Shown: positions 23,942 through 34,409 of the stretch, in pieces | Numbering within the stretch: the stretch's first letter is position 1 | How the letters are laid out: each line of letters opens with the position of its first letter | From: Lentinula raphanica | Taxonomy: Eukaryota > Basidiomycota > Agaricomycetes > Agaricales > Omphalotaceae | Reading direction: 5' to 3' | DNA length: 64,000 nucleotides | Assembly (NCBI GenBank): GCA_027919835.1 | Contig: JANVFP010000032.1 | Span: 186,001 to 250,000, forward strand | Translations under genes and position numbers: made by a program | Notes under the pieces: generated by a model | What the model was told of the DNA's origin: nothing | Seen by the model: only the letters and a program-made list of their open reading frames with translations | Database searches by the model: none

Positions 23942-25849
23942 CTCAACCACAAATGCCCGGGCTCCGACCGTCCACAGGCGGGTCGCACGAAGGGCTCGAA
24001 ACAGACCATATAGCTCCAGTTTCGCTTGGCTATACCGCGATTCTCGTTCATTGAGAGTAATCGAGCCAAAACGATTGACGTTTCTAAGACCGGAGTATTC
24101 CTCAGCTTGTTGCATCAGTATGTACCCAACGGCGATTTTGGAGGTATCCACGGACAGGATGATAGGAAGGGGTGAGGCGTAGTCTAATGGCCGAATAGCA
24201 GGGCAGTTGGCAACTGCGGCCTTTAGCTGTTGCTGGGATTGACGCTCCACTTCGCCAAATTGAAATGGAACATCTTTGCGAGTTAAACGAACCAGGGGTT
24301 CCGCCTTTTCTGCAAAGCGGTCAATGAACATGCGACACACCCCGACTGTTCCCAAGAAGGAGCGGACATCTGTGAGCTTCAGCAGAGGACCCCAATTCAC
24401 TATGGTGGCGAGACGAGTTTCGTCCGGACGTCGACCTTGATAGGTACAGAGATGACCAGTGATTATGGCCTCTGCTACTGCAATCGCGGTTTTCTTTCCC
24501 AAAAACGTCCCTCCTGCATATTCCATACGGGTGAGGATGCGGTTGACCGTGTTGAGGTGCTCCCAGATGAAGCGTCGAATGCCGGGATTTTTGGGAATGA
24601 CTTCGTATCCTCCGTCTGGCAATTCGTATCGCGTCTGGGGACCCTTCACGTTGACGTCGTCTATGTATGGTATGGTGTAGTCCGGGATCTCCGGCTGGAG
24701 TATGAATGTTATATCGCCGTGAAAGATCTGTACGGAGTTCGTCCAGCCCATAGGAATAGACGTGAGACGAAGAGCTCCGAGTGGTGTTTGGAAGGTGGTG
24801 AAGTCTCTCGAGGAGACCGCTATTGAACGTTCGTCATATCCCACATAGAGATCTAGAGTCGCCAGCACCGAGCGACACGCATATTCTTCAGCGAGGTTCT
24901 CTAGAATTGGTGGTATGGAGGAGTCCCGAATCATCACAGCATTCAAAGGTTGTAAGTCATGGACGAGCCTCAAGGATGTGCCGTCCTTCTTGACTACTGC
25001 AAACCAACGCGTACGATAGGATGAATTGGAAGGCTCGTATACCCCCGTCCGAATCTTCTCTCTCACAAGTTCCACAATACGGTCCAGGAGGCCAGGTGGT
25101 ATGGGGAGTGTCGGTACACGCCAAGGGATATGCTCTATAACAGGCATCTCGACAGGGGGGAAATACTCGGGGTTCAATTGCCCTTTCTCCTCTTCACACC
25201 AGGCGAATCCCTTCTCGTGTAGCGACATGAGATGATGTACGGCTGCTAGTTCTTCGGGCCATAGAAAATTTGAATCGTGTACAGAATCAATGAATTCTTT
25301 TCGTTCCTGTGTGTATCGTCCTATAGGAACGTATTCAGGTGGATGAGGGTTCAGAGAGGGTAAGTTTTCGAGTGGATCGGTAGGAAAGTGACGGATTACC
25401 CGAAACTTCTCTGGTAAGGTAGCCGGCACTGGTGTAACGCGTCGGTGCACAGGCTTGTACTTCTTTTTAGTAGCAGCATAATTGGGAAAATTCACCGAAT
25501 TGTTATTGGGGTGGCTACTAAGCACATTTTGATAAGTAAGGTAAGAATCCTCGGGAGTTGAATCCTTGAGGTTATCGTGAGGCGACAGGTTGAACCGTTC
25601 GCTGTCGAATTCTATTGCAGTAAGAGAAAGAACCCCATTGTACGTGGGGGTGTCGAAGGCATAGTACGCGTAAGCGTGGAAGAGTGAAAGAGAAAGTTTT
25701 TGTTTTGTGGGTTCTTTTCCCAAGGTTGCGGTGATAAGGGGGGTTCTAAGGTGCACCCGGGGTCGCGGTTCGTCAGCAGACCGACACGAGTTTTCTACTT
25801 CAACAACCATCCCCACACATTCACCGTCGCCCAAGGTGTCGAACTCCAT
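23942..25849 (-). pseudogene. Reverse transcriptase and N-terminal RNase H of the Ty3-type element
   Basis: The long minus frame holds an RT domain: RTRWFAVVKKDGTSLRLVHD, then SVLATLDLYVGY, then the active-site box YIDDVNVKGP. An RNase H start follows (LSVDTSKIAVGYIL and ESRYSQAKLELYGL). It runs into the hAT-like insertion after FVVEQ and ends early, at 23903, inside that element. Protease lies upstream in a different frame. The first 150 residues are linker-like and not recognised. Confidence 0.88.
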
Positions 25850-25907
25850 CAGTGAAGAGGGCTGCTTATGAAGTTACCGATCAGCGTCCTCTTCACAGCG
25901 TTTTCCT

Positions 25908-26990
25908 TTACTTTCGGATCTCCCTTCTGTCCTCCATTTTAAATCTGGGAGGCTCTCGAGGGAGTGTCGCTATAGTGATGGATTTTTCAGTGTTGGGGTC
26001 TACTAGAGTTATGTGTTGGTCTCCAGAGTGGAAGTTCCTGTACGTGGCTTGCATCAACACCTCGAAGGGACGTCCTAACAAAAAGTCATAGGCGGGGGTA
26101 TCGACGATCTGAACCTGTAGAAAGGCTATCACCTCCCCGAATCTGAAAGGCACGTCTCGGGCGAGTCCAATCGACCAGTTGGTGTTCCCGTTCGCACTTT
26201 GCATGACTATCTTTTTGTCCGCGTCGAAGGCAAACCCGAACGCATTGCACGCGGCCAATGACGCCACTACTAGGCTACAGCCGCTGTCTAGGATGCAATG
26301 AGCTGCTCTCTCACCGATGGTTGCATTTACTCCTCGGATGGATAAGGTATCTTTTGCAACAAAATATTCGTCCCCCTCCTCAGCCGTTCCGTAGTCATTG
26401 AAGAGTACGGAAATTGGGATGTTTGGCGCACGAAACGGAGACGATTCCAGCATATAGACACCTTCGAGGAATCCAGCATCTTCCAGCAGAGCTCCGTCGA
26501 CCCCTATACGCCAACTCGTTACAGCCTCTTTAACCTTTCGTCGGTACTCGGGTGCAATAGCGAGAAGATCATCCTGCCGGATAGACACCATACTTTGGAG
26601 TCCTATCTCGACTACTCGATCCACCGCAGCTTCTGTCTCAATAGGAGCCCGATACTTGTAGTTTCGTCCATCATCCTTTGGAGGAGCACCCAGGTTTTGT
26701 TCCTGCGGGGGTACATAGGTTTCTGGCAACTTCCCAATCACCGGCTTTGGTTGTTTCGCAGGGGCTACGATCCTTTGTGGAATCGCCGCTGAAGGTTCAG
26801 GGTCTGTCGAGGACTCCTTGGTGGCGTCGAGGCTCGGCTTTGATTGGGTTGATGTCGAGGAGTTCGTCGCTTCCCCGCGATCCTTAGCGGTACGTTGAGT
26901 TTCCATTTTGAAGATCAAATCTCTTACCACTGCCGCCTCACTAGGGTCGTCGTCGCTTTGTAACGCATACGCGGCAGCCGTAGACAACAT
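25908..26990 (-). CDS. Retropepsin-like protease region of the retrotransposon
   Basis: 360-residue frame. The C-terminal half contains an aspartic-protease-like site (CILDSGCSLVV), then VPFRFGEVIAFLQVQIVDTP and YDFLLGRPF, typical of Ty3-type proteases. The N-terminal part is Ser/Pro/Lys-rich linker. It is in the same frame as the end of gag, separated only by the TGA at 27051-27053. RT starts in another frame 59 bases downstream. Confidence 0.75.
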   Translation of the reverse strand: MLSTAAAYALQSDDDPSEAAVVRDLIFKMETQRTAKDRGEATNSSTSTQSKPSLDATKESSTDPEPSAAIPQRIVAPAKQPKPVIGKLPETYVPPQEQNLGAPPKDDGRNYKYRAPIETEAAVDRVVEIGLQSMVSIRQDDLLAIAPEYRRKVKEAVTSWRIGVDGALLEDAGFLEGVYMLESSPFRAPNIPISVLFNDYGTAEEGDEYFVAKDTLSIRGVNATIGERAAHCILDSGCSLVVASLAACNAFGFAFDADKKIVMQSANGNTNWSIGLARDVPFRFGEVIAFLQVQIVDTPAYDFLLGRPFEVLMQATYRNFHSGDQHITLVDPNTEKSITIATLPREPPRFKMEDRREIRK

Positions 26991-27050
26991 CGCTGGTCCT
27001 TGGTATCCGTGTAGGGTATAGGCGGAATGGGTACCCGTGTCGATCCCTGC

Positions 27051-28264
27051 TCATTCTGGAGGAATTGCAGGAGCCGGAGATGTTTCCAGGATCCAAGTTC
27101 TCTCGGTAGGGTTATCTTCGAAGTATTTTTCGAACCTTTCTTTTACGAGTCCCTTCTGATACCGATCGTTGTTAGGCAAGGGTTCGCCGCCTCGTAACTT
27201 CACAAATCCTCGCTCGTTTTGGACGAGACGACCTTTGGCCACCCAGTCGGCCAGATCAGGACATCTCTCATCGATCTAGCCGGACATCCGTCCCACGAAC
27301 AGGGCTTGGCTGGACGAGCCGATCGACCCTCTCTAGTCGTGGTCGCATTGGCGAGGACCTCTTTCTTGAGGTCATTGACCACTTGTGTGAGTGCCGCTAT
27401 CTGCTGGAGCCATGGAGCTCCCTCTTCAGGCTTAGACTCTGATTTCACCGCTCCGGGGTAGTCAATGGCAGGGCCGGGGACCTTAGGAAGGTCCCCTACG
27501 CGAAAATTTCCCATGTCGACGGGAGCAGAGGTATCTGAGAGGAGATTCGTGGCTCCCTGGCGAAGCTGATTGAGGGTGTACGCTTTTCCGGGCTTCCTCT
27601 CGGGGAAGTAGGTACGAAGTGCACTATTGATTTCTGCTCGGATATGATCGGGTAATACTGACACGTAGTGTTTAGCCACCTGAATATCTGGTAAGGTACC
27701 TTGGTCCATAAGGGCTTTGGCTACGACCGTGAACTCTCGGTGGAATTTGTTTAGGGTGGAGATGGAAGTGATTCCCTTTTTCTGGTAGGTTCCGACGACT
27801 TGCAGGAGCTCTTCGGTGGTCACTTCGGCGCGGGACAAAGCACCGGGATAGAAATCAAGTACCTCCTTCTTAAAGTCATCCCAGGAGCTAAGGGGATCAG
27901 AGTAGGTGTCCATTGTCTGCCAAAACAGGAGGGTTTTTACGTCGAGGTACCCCATGACCGCTTTCTTCATCTGGGTTGCGTCTTCATCGATCCCGGCGGC
28001 TTTTGCAGTACGTTCGAACTCCTCGAAGAAGTTGGGCAGAAGAGCCTCATTCTTTGGGTCGAATTTTGGAGCGGAACGCTCGTCCCTTTTTGGAAGCGGA
28101 GTAGTCATTGTCAGGGGGTCAGAAGTTGGTGAACGAGTTAGGGGAGTCAGAGACGAAATGGGAGAGCTAGATGTGGTTGATGTGGGGTTATTTTGGTAGG
28201 CTAAACGTTCGTTTTCGTCGTCATCAGAGCCGAGATTTTGATGTGCTGATTCGTCTTCTTCCAC
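27051..28264 (-). pseudogene. Gag of the retrotransposon, frameshifted in the zinc knuckle
   Basis: The main frame (28264-27200) has the capsid-type region around FFEEFERTAKAAGIDEDATQ to HYVSVLPDHIRAEI. Near 27265 it reads CSWDGCPARSMRD and leaves frame. The neighbouring frame (27051-27270) continues with RCPDLADWVAKGRLVQNERG. Together they make one zinc-knuckle region, so a one-base indel is likely, although programmed frameshifting cannot be excluded. It stops at TGA 27051-27053. Confidence 0.75.
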
Positions 28265-28437
28265 AGGGTAGAAGAGGTCCGACAGTGGAGATGGTACTTG
28301 CCAGGTACGGAGCTGGGCTAATAAAGCTTCTTCGCGTGAAGAGATTCGGCTTCGAAGGCCTGCGCGACGATGCGACGCCGTTTTTCTGGATTCTTGACAG
28401 GGAGAAAAGCTACCCTAGAGTTTTCGTTGGAACCTTC

Positions 28438-28456
28438 CCTCGCGGTGGGCTCCAGT
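28438..28456 (-). other. Primer-binding site candidate of the retrotransposon
   Basis: On the minus strand, two bases after the inner LTR end, TGGAGCCCACCGCGAGG begins with TGG, the complement of a tRNA CCA end. The priming tRNA cannot be named from memory. Confidence 0.55.
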
Positions 28457-28858
28457 TGTAATGCTCCTATCTATCCCGATGGATAAACAAGAGACGAGTT
28501 CGAAGGAAGGGTTTCACTAGGAAAACCCGAGGATGCTTAGTTAGTAGGTCGAGTAGACACGAAGGTCGGTTTCGAGCTCGGTATAAACTTTCGTCGGGGG
28601 AGAATAATCTAAGTATTTTCTACTACATTACGCTATCTAAGTACCGTACGCGAGTCTTGAGTCCATATGGTAGAGAAAAAGGTGAAACAAATGAAATTTT
28701 ACTGAGGTACTGCCTTCAACTGCTCGATCATCCGACTACGTCTCCAACTGGACCTTCGTCCGAAAATCCCTCAAGTCTTGCCCTACCCTAGATCTCCGAA
28801 TCTTCGTAAGGTCGGTACACTGACGCGTTCCGTGCACAACCGTGTACGGTGCGCGACA
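28457..28858 (-). repeat. LTR 2 (inner right LTR)
   Basis: 402 bp, differing from LTR1 by one base in my reading (ACATTACG versus ACGTTACG). The internal region adjoins it on the left, and four bases (CCGT) separate it from LTR3. Confidence 0.93.
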
Positions 28859-28862
28859 CCGT

Positions 28863-29264
28863 TGTAATGCTCCTATCTATCCCGATGGATAAACAAGAGA
28901 CGAGTTCGAAGGAAGGGTTTCACTAGGAAAACCCGAGGATGCTTAGTTAGTAGGTCGAGTAGACACGAAGCTCGGTTTCGAGCTCGGTATAAACTTTCGT
29001 CGGGGGAGAATAATCTAAGTATTTTCTACTACGTTACGCTATCTAAGTACCGTACGCGAGTCTTGAGTCCATATGGTAGAGAAAAAGGTGAAACAAATGA
29101 AATTTTACTGAGGTACTGCCTTCAACTGCTCGATCATCCGACTACGTCTCCAACTGGACCTTTGTCCGAAAATCCCTCAAGTCTTGCCCTACCCTAGATC
29201 TCCGAATCTTCGTAAGGTCGGTACACTGACGCGTTCCGTGCACAACCGTGTACGGTGCGCGACA
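28863..29264 (-). repeat. LTR 3 (outer right LTR)
   Basis: 402 bp, followed by target duplication ACCGT at 29265-29269. It differs from LTR1 at about two positions. Confidence 0.93.
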
Positions 29265-30338
29265 ACCGTTTCTTTCGTTCTTCCTCCTCCTGGAACTCAA
29301 ACAAGTGGGACGCATTGCAGGACCCCGGAAGGATACCGGAACGATCTAGAGGGATGGAGGCTGTTGACTCTTTGTAGCTCTTCCTGTATAATATTATTGA
29401 ACGAATTATAGTCATCGCTCAGTTCGACGACCAGAAGGCGTCTCTAGACTCGATATGGCAACGTATGGCAACATGTACGTCTCTCAAAGTTTCCTGAATT
29501 TTCGGATTTCCAAAACCAACGCCATTCCTTCTTTTCCAAGATTCCACCCCGCCGTGCGTGTCCTGTAGGCTGAGGGCCTGGCATCGACTATACATATCGG
29601 CCGACATATCTCGTCTTGACTCGATACTGCCTCAGTCGAGCTCCGTACGTGTCACGTCGGATTCTCGCCTACTCGTGACGACATTTTTAACAACGTCTAA
29701 CGTTATGGTCCCGTCAATTCGTATCGTCATTCATTTTCTTCATGCACCTTTGTGGGCCAGGATTCGCATGACTCGCAAGTCGCGACCTACAGGTTTTCCC
29801 GGATCCATTTGATTTTCCCTGTATGTCAGGTTCTGCTCGCATGCCGCCGGACCTGGAAATCACCCCCTCCTCCTCCCCCCTCCCGCTCTCTTTCTTTGAC
29901 CTTCTTTGTCTTCAGCGCTGAACGAAGTTCCTCCAGCTCCCAAACTCACCTAAACGATGTTCATGCCCTTTCGTAGTGCAGACATGTGTCCTGTAGTGAG
30001 TTTGTACATTCTCAAGAATATTGACTCGTCGTTGATGGTCAATCTTGCTTTCAGATAGACACCAAGTCAGTTGTTCAGCTTCCTTGTGGTGAATTAGATA
30101 TCGTGCTTAGTCGGTTTTACATTTTGACTACTCAGAGGTCTCACTGCCAGTCAGAATTTTCGAGTAAAACACGTTCATAGGAGTGCGGATATACATTGAT
30201 ACAGTCAAGAGGAAGTAAGAATGACAATCGGAGAATGGTCCATCCAAAAGCCTACAAAGAGATTTATCAGAGCTTGCCAGGCAGGACATAGATGAACCAA
30301 GGATCTACCAAACTGTGTCTTCGACCATGTATACCTGA
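29265..30338. repeat. Block B', duplicated region downstream of MEG2
   Basis: Continues the flank A' sequence after the retrotransposon and matches 16012-17200 closely. It is a likely MEG2 3'UTR and spacer. No supported gene. Confidence 0.7.
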
Positions 30339-33300
30339 TCACCCCCTGCCAGATTGAAACACGACATATTGACGGGCGCCGATTACAAATCCGTGCGCAG
30401 GCCCTTGCTCTGGTACGCTAGACTCCACTTTCGTCGTCCCATACGTGTCAGCAGGTATCTGAGAGAAGACGACGGACTTGGGAGCGTTTTCACTGAAAGC
30501 ATTTCCAAGTCCTGCAAAAATCCAATTCCCATGTCCCAACTTAACTGCGGCAACAGTGTTTCCTATGACGTCGACTGAAATGTCTTCACCGGGTCGACAC
30601 AGAAGTCCTCCAATGTTCACATTGTTGATCAGCTCGATTGTGAACCTGAGAGTGTCGTCGCCAACATTTATTTGTTGAATTTCCTTGTTGTACACTTGTT
30701 GGTGAACCGTACCCTTGAACACCTCCTTAAGCACGCTGTTCAATTCTACATAGTTAAGCCCATGACCTGAGCTGTCCACTGTTGGTACATTCAACTTGGC
30801 CTTGAACACTACCACACTTGGAGAAGGCTCTGGATCCTAGAAGTGTAAACCGCTCTTTTGTTTGTCTTCGATTAGGAAAAAATGTTGGGAGTGCACTCAC
30901 GTTGTGAACATGGGTCTGCATGGACCAAGATCAGCGGAGATATGAAGGTCAACATAAGTACTTACAACACGGCGCAGAGATGAACATTTCCAGTTTTCCG
31001 AATCAGGCTACAAGACAAGTTCAATCAACCTTGAATAAGATGATGCTGGACCCATGAATACACGAGGACGTACACCAAAGGTTGTCCACATTGCAGGTAA
31101 GCCCGTCTTCTTTGCATTCAAAAGCCAATTCATATGGTCACACAGAGTATAACACTCACGCCCATGTTAACTCTCTAGATATTGATGCGTCAGGGAAACA
31201 TCTACATCTGGCTTTGCTTAATAGGAGGACACTCACAGCATTGGCCCCATAATGATTGCCCGCCTAGATGTTGTTCATGAGTCAACTCATAAAGCAACAA
31301 AGACTCATGAAATACTCACAATTTGAACCCAACCCTTACCGAAACTGGAAGACTAGATGTTTTTCATGAGTAGTTCATATGGCAACAGATATGATCACAT
31401 AGAGAATGATACTCACAACGCCCTGTGTCAAAAAAACATTCAGGTTAGGTAGAAGATTTGCTCGAAAGGAGGGTTACTCACAGCATGACTGGGACCTCTG
31501 AAGACGTTAGGAGGCTAGATGTTAATCATGAGTCAACTCATATGGCAGCAGAGAGACACAATCGTGCGGAGAATAATACTTACAACACTCTGTGTCAAAA
31601 ACCATTCGGGTTAGGTAGAAGGTTTACTCGAAAGGAGGTTACTGACAGCATGACTTCCAAAGACTCCATCAGGAACCTGGATGTTGTTCATCAGTCATTT
31701 GATATGGCGACGACGAGAGCAATACTCGCCGAGCCAGATCCATGACTTGAGAGAGTCTGAGTGCAGTGCAAAAATCTATGGTCAGCCTATCATTGTTATC
31801 CATACACAACTTGTACATACCGCGCTGCTGTCGGAAGATGATTCGTCACTAAAGAAAGCCATGGCTTGTTTAGGAGTCTGGATTTCAAGTTCTTTCAATG
31901 ACGATGTTGGCCCTAGGTACACAAGTACTTACCACATGCTAGATATGTAGTAGGATGCGGTTCGCATGCTAGTTCATGTAGTTACAAAAGAGGATGTTAC
32001 TCACGCCCTTGTGAACCATCTATTGGTGTGTCAAGAAAAGATTTGGGTTTGTTCAGAAGAAGGTTACTCACAGAGCCGGGTCCAAAGGAATTGTCCTTCT
32101 AGGTGTTGTTCATGTGTGAATTCATCAAGTAACAAAGACCCATGCGATACTCACAATGATCCGATTCTGGCCAGCGGTGGAAGGCTAGAGGTTATTCATA
32201 CTTCATATGGCGACAGAGATATGATCACATGGAGAGTGTACTCACAACACTCTGTGTCAAGAAAACATTTAGGTTAGGTAGAAGGTTTGCTCCAAAGGAT
32301 GTTACTGACAGCATCACTTCCAAAGATACCAGGAGCCTAAATGTTGTTCATGAGTCAAGTAATATGGCTAGTGAGATGAGAGCAACACTCACACCGCTGC
32401 TAGGATGTTGATGGCTTGAGGGGGTCTGAAAAGTATTTAGTCAGCCTAAGTATCATTGTTATAAGAGTACACACCCGGACACTGCTGTCGGAAGACGGTT
32501 CAATTTTCATGAAATTCAAGAATTCATCCATGCTTTCCTGCATGGTTCATTTAATGATGATGTTGGCCCTAGCTATACACAAGTACCTACCATATTCTAG
32601 ATGTTAGGATGTAGTTCAGTTGCTGGTTCATGTAGTCACAAAGAGGATGTTACTCACGCCCTGGTGAACACGCTATTGGTGTGTCAAGAAAGCATTTGGG
32701 TTTGCTCAGAAGAAGGTTACTCACAGAATCGGCTCCAAACGTATTGTGTGCCTATGTAGATATTGTTCATGTATCAATTCATATAGCACTGACAAAGAGA
32801 GCAATACTCACGACGATACTCTTGGTATTGGAATTTGCCTACATGTTGTTCATGAATCAATTCATATGGCGACAACGAGAAATGATCCGAGAGAGTATGA
32901 TACTGACGACCTGTGTAACTGTCTATTGATGTGTCAGAAAACATCTGGGTTTGCTCAAAAGGAGGTTACTCACAGAACCGGGTCCCATGATATTGTCCGT
33001 CTATGTGTTGTTCATGTGTCAATTCATGTAGTGGCAACCAAAAGAGCAACACTCACGAAAACATTTCTTCCTCCGGGGTTATTGGCCTAGATATTGTTCA
33101 TGGGTCAATTAAAATGGCAACAAAGAGAGCGGGGGGTGATAGGTTGAGTAGGTGTGAACGTCAATCCATATGCGAGGAGACATTCCTTACAGGATCAGGG
33201 ATCTGATTTTGCATGTGGTTTATGAGTAACTCGTGTTGTCACATGTATGAAGAGTACGAAGAGCGATACTTACATCGCTGGGGCCGTAGGGATAGGGTGA

Positions 33301-34409
33301 CTATCACAAAGGGTCAGAGTATACATCGAGTTCGGAAAAGGAATATGCTCACCGCATTTTTGTTGACCGGATAGAGTGGCTATCACAGAGGGTCAGATTA
33401 AACATCGAGGTCGGAAAAGGAATATGCTCACCGCATTTTTGTTGATCGGATAGAGTGGCTATCACAGAGGGTCAGATTAAACATCGAGGTCGGAAAAGGA
33501 ATATGCTCACCGCATTTTTGTTGACCGGATAGAGTGGCTATCACAGAGGGTCAGATTGAACATCGAGGTCGGAGAAGGAATACTCACCGCATTCTTGTTG
33601 ACCGGATAGAGTGGCTATCACAGAGGGTCAGATTGAACATCGAGGTCGGAGAAGGAATACTCACCGCATTCTTGTTGACCGGATAGAGTGGCTATCACAG
33701 GGTCAGATTAAACATCGAGGTTGGAAAAGGAATATGCTCACCGCATTTTTGTTGATCGGATAGAGTGGCTATCACAGAGGGTCAGATTAAACATCGAGGT
33801 CGGAAAAGGAATATGCTCACCGCATTTTTGTTGACCGGATAGAGTGGCTATCACAGAGGGTCAGATTAAACATCGAGGTCGGAAAAGGAATACTCACCGC
33901 ATTCTTGTTGACCGGATAGAGTGGCTATCACAGGGTCAGATTAAACATCGAGGTCGGAAAAGGAATGCACTCACTGCATTCTTGTTAATGGCAGGGACCT
34001 ACAAGAGATGCAGATCAGTGAACATAACTAGAAGAGAAGGGCTCCAAAAGGAGTCCAGATGGAAGCTGGCGCGAGGCCGGGTAGGGTAGAACATACAGTA
34101 ACAGGCATAGCTGATTCGTATGTCACATGTACGAAGAGAACAATACTTACGCGGCCGGGGCGGTTGGGATTGGGTGACTATCACGAAGGGTGAGAATATG
34201 TATCGAGGTCGGAGAAGAAACGTGCTTACTGCATTGTTGCCGCCATTGTCAGCCGGGACCTGAAAGGAATGCAGGTCAGTGAGTACAACTGGAAGAGAAG
34301 AGTCCAGATGGAGGCCGGGTAGAATAGAACATACAGTAACAGGAATAGCAGACACGGCATAAACAGCCAGAGATGAAAACAAGACGATGTCGAAACGCAT
34401 CTTCACCAT
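30339..34409 (-). CDS. MEG2: secreted micro-exon gene with 42 predicted exons, all phase 0
   Basis: Minus-strand exons: 34335-34409, 34230-34259, 34151-34177, 33975-33998; then eight 27-nt exons starting at 33898, 33821, 33742, 33665, 33588, 33511, 33432 and 33353; 33274-33300, 33191-33202, 33057-33086, 32974-33000, 32908-32922, 32812-32838, 32725-32751, 32658-32672, 32591-32596, 32475-32537, 32393-32425, 32310-32336, 32246-32251, 32155-32184, 32072-32098, 32005-32019, 31933-31938, 31821-31877, 31730-31756, 31647-31676, 31584-31589, 31482-31514, 31417-31422, 31320-31352, 31237-31263, 31160-31174, 31074-31109, 30966-31007, 30901-30915, 30339-30836. Every length divides by three; the total is 1590 nt or 529 residues with no internal stop. 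Exon 1 is a signal peptide (MRFDIVLFSSLAVYAVSA). Micro-exons encode Gly/Asn/Ser/Pro peptides (PLYPVNKNA, APGIFGSDA). The last exon carries the MEG1-type module (NVNIGGL, DVIGNTVAAV, GNWIFAGLGN). One intron uses a GC donor. Function is unknown. Confidence 0.72.
31584..32751 (-). repeat. Seven-exon higher-order tandem duplication in MEG2
   Basis: Exons starting at 32725, 32658, 32591, 32475, 32393, 32310 and 32246 match, in order and length class (27, 15, 6, about 60, about 30, about 28, 6 nt), those at 32072, 32005, 31933, 31821, 31730, 31647 and 31584. The peptides correspond: AHNTFGADS/KDNSFGPGS, RVHQG/MVHKG, NM/HV, APGIFGSDA/VPDGVFGSHA, SV/SV. Offset is about 653-670 bp. Confidence 0.75.
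33301..33998 (-). repeat. Tandem exon-intron array, eight 77-79-bp units in MEG2
   Basis: Each unit is a 27-nt exon (PLYPVNKNA or PLYPINKNA) plus a 50-52-nt intron starting GTGAG and ending CTGTGATAG. The introns contain in-frame stops and are not multiples of three, whereas the exons are. The single equivalent intron in MEG1 (18524-18575) shares this sequence, so the array is an expansion specific to MEG2. Confidence 0.85.

Larger units (their letters stand above)
20249..29264 (-). mobile_element. Ty3-type LTR retrotransposon (minus orientation) with three LTRs
   Basis: The element is bounded by the 5-bp target duplication ACCGT (20244-20248 and 29265-29269). LTRs of 402 bp at 20249-20650, 28457-28858 and 28863-29264 begin TG and end CA and differ by only one or two bases. 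Read on the minus strand the order is LTR, primer site, gag, protease, RT-RNase H (split by a 571-bp DNA element), integrase, an opposite-strand spliced ORF, polypurine tract, LTR. The order RT-RNase H-integrase is that of Ty3/Metaviridae-type elements. The copy is young by its LTR identity but looks inactive because RNase H is interrupted and gag is frameshifted. Confidence 0.92.

Noticed and set aside
33301..33998. CRISPR-like regular repeats (about 50 bp repeat, 27 bp spacer)
   Set aside because: The 27-bp parts are nearly identical and coding, the sequence is eukaryotic, and each repeat carries intron ends. It is an exon-intron array.
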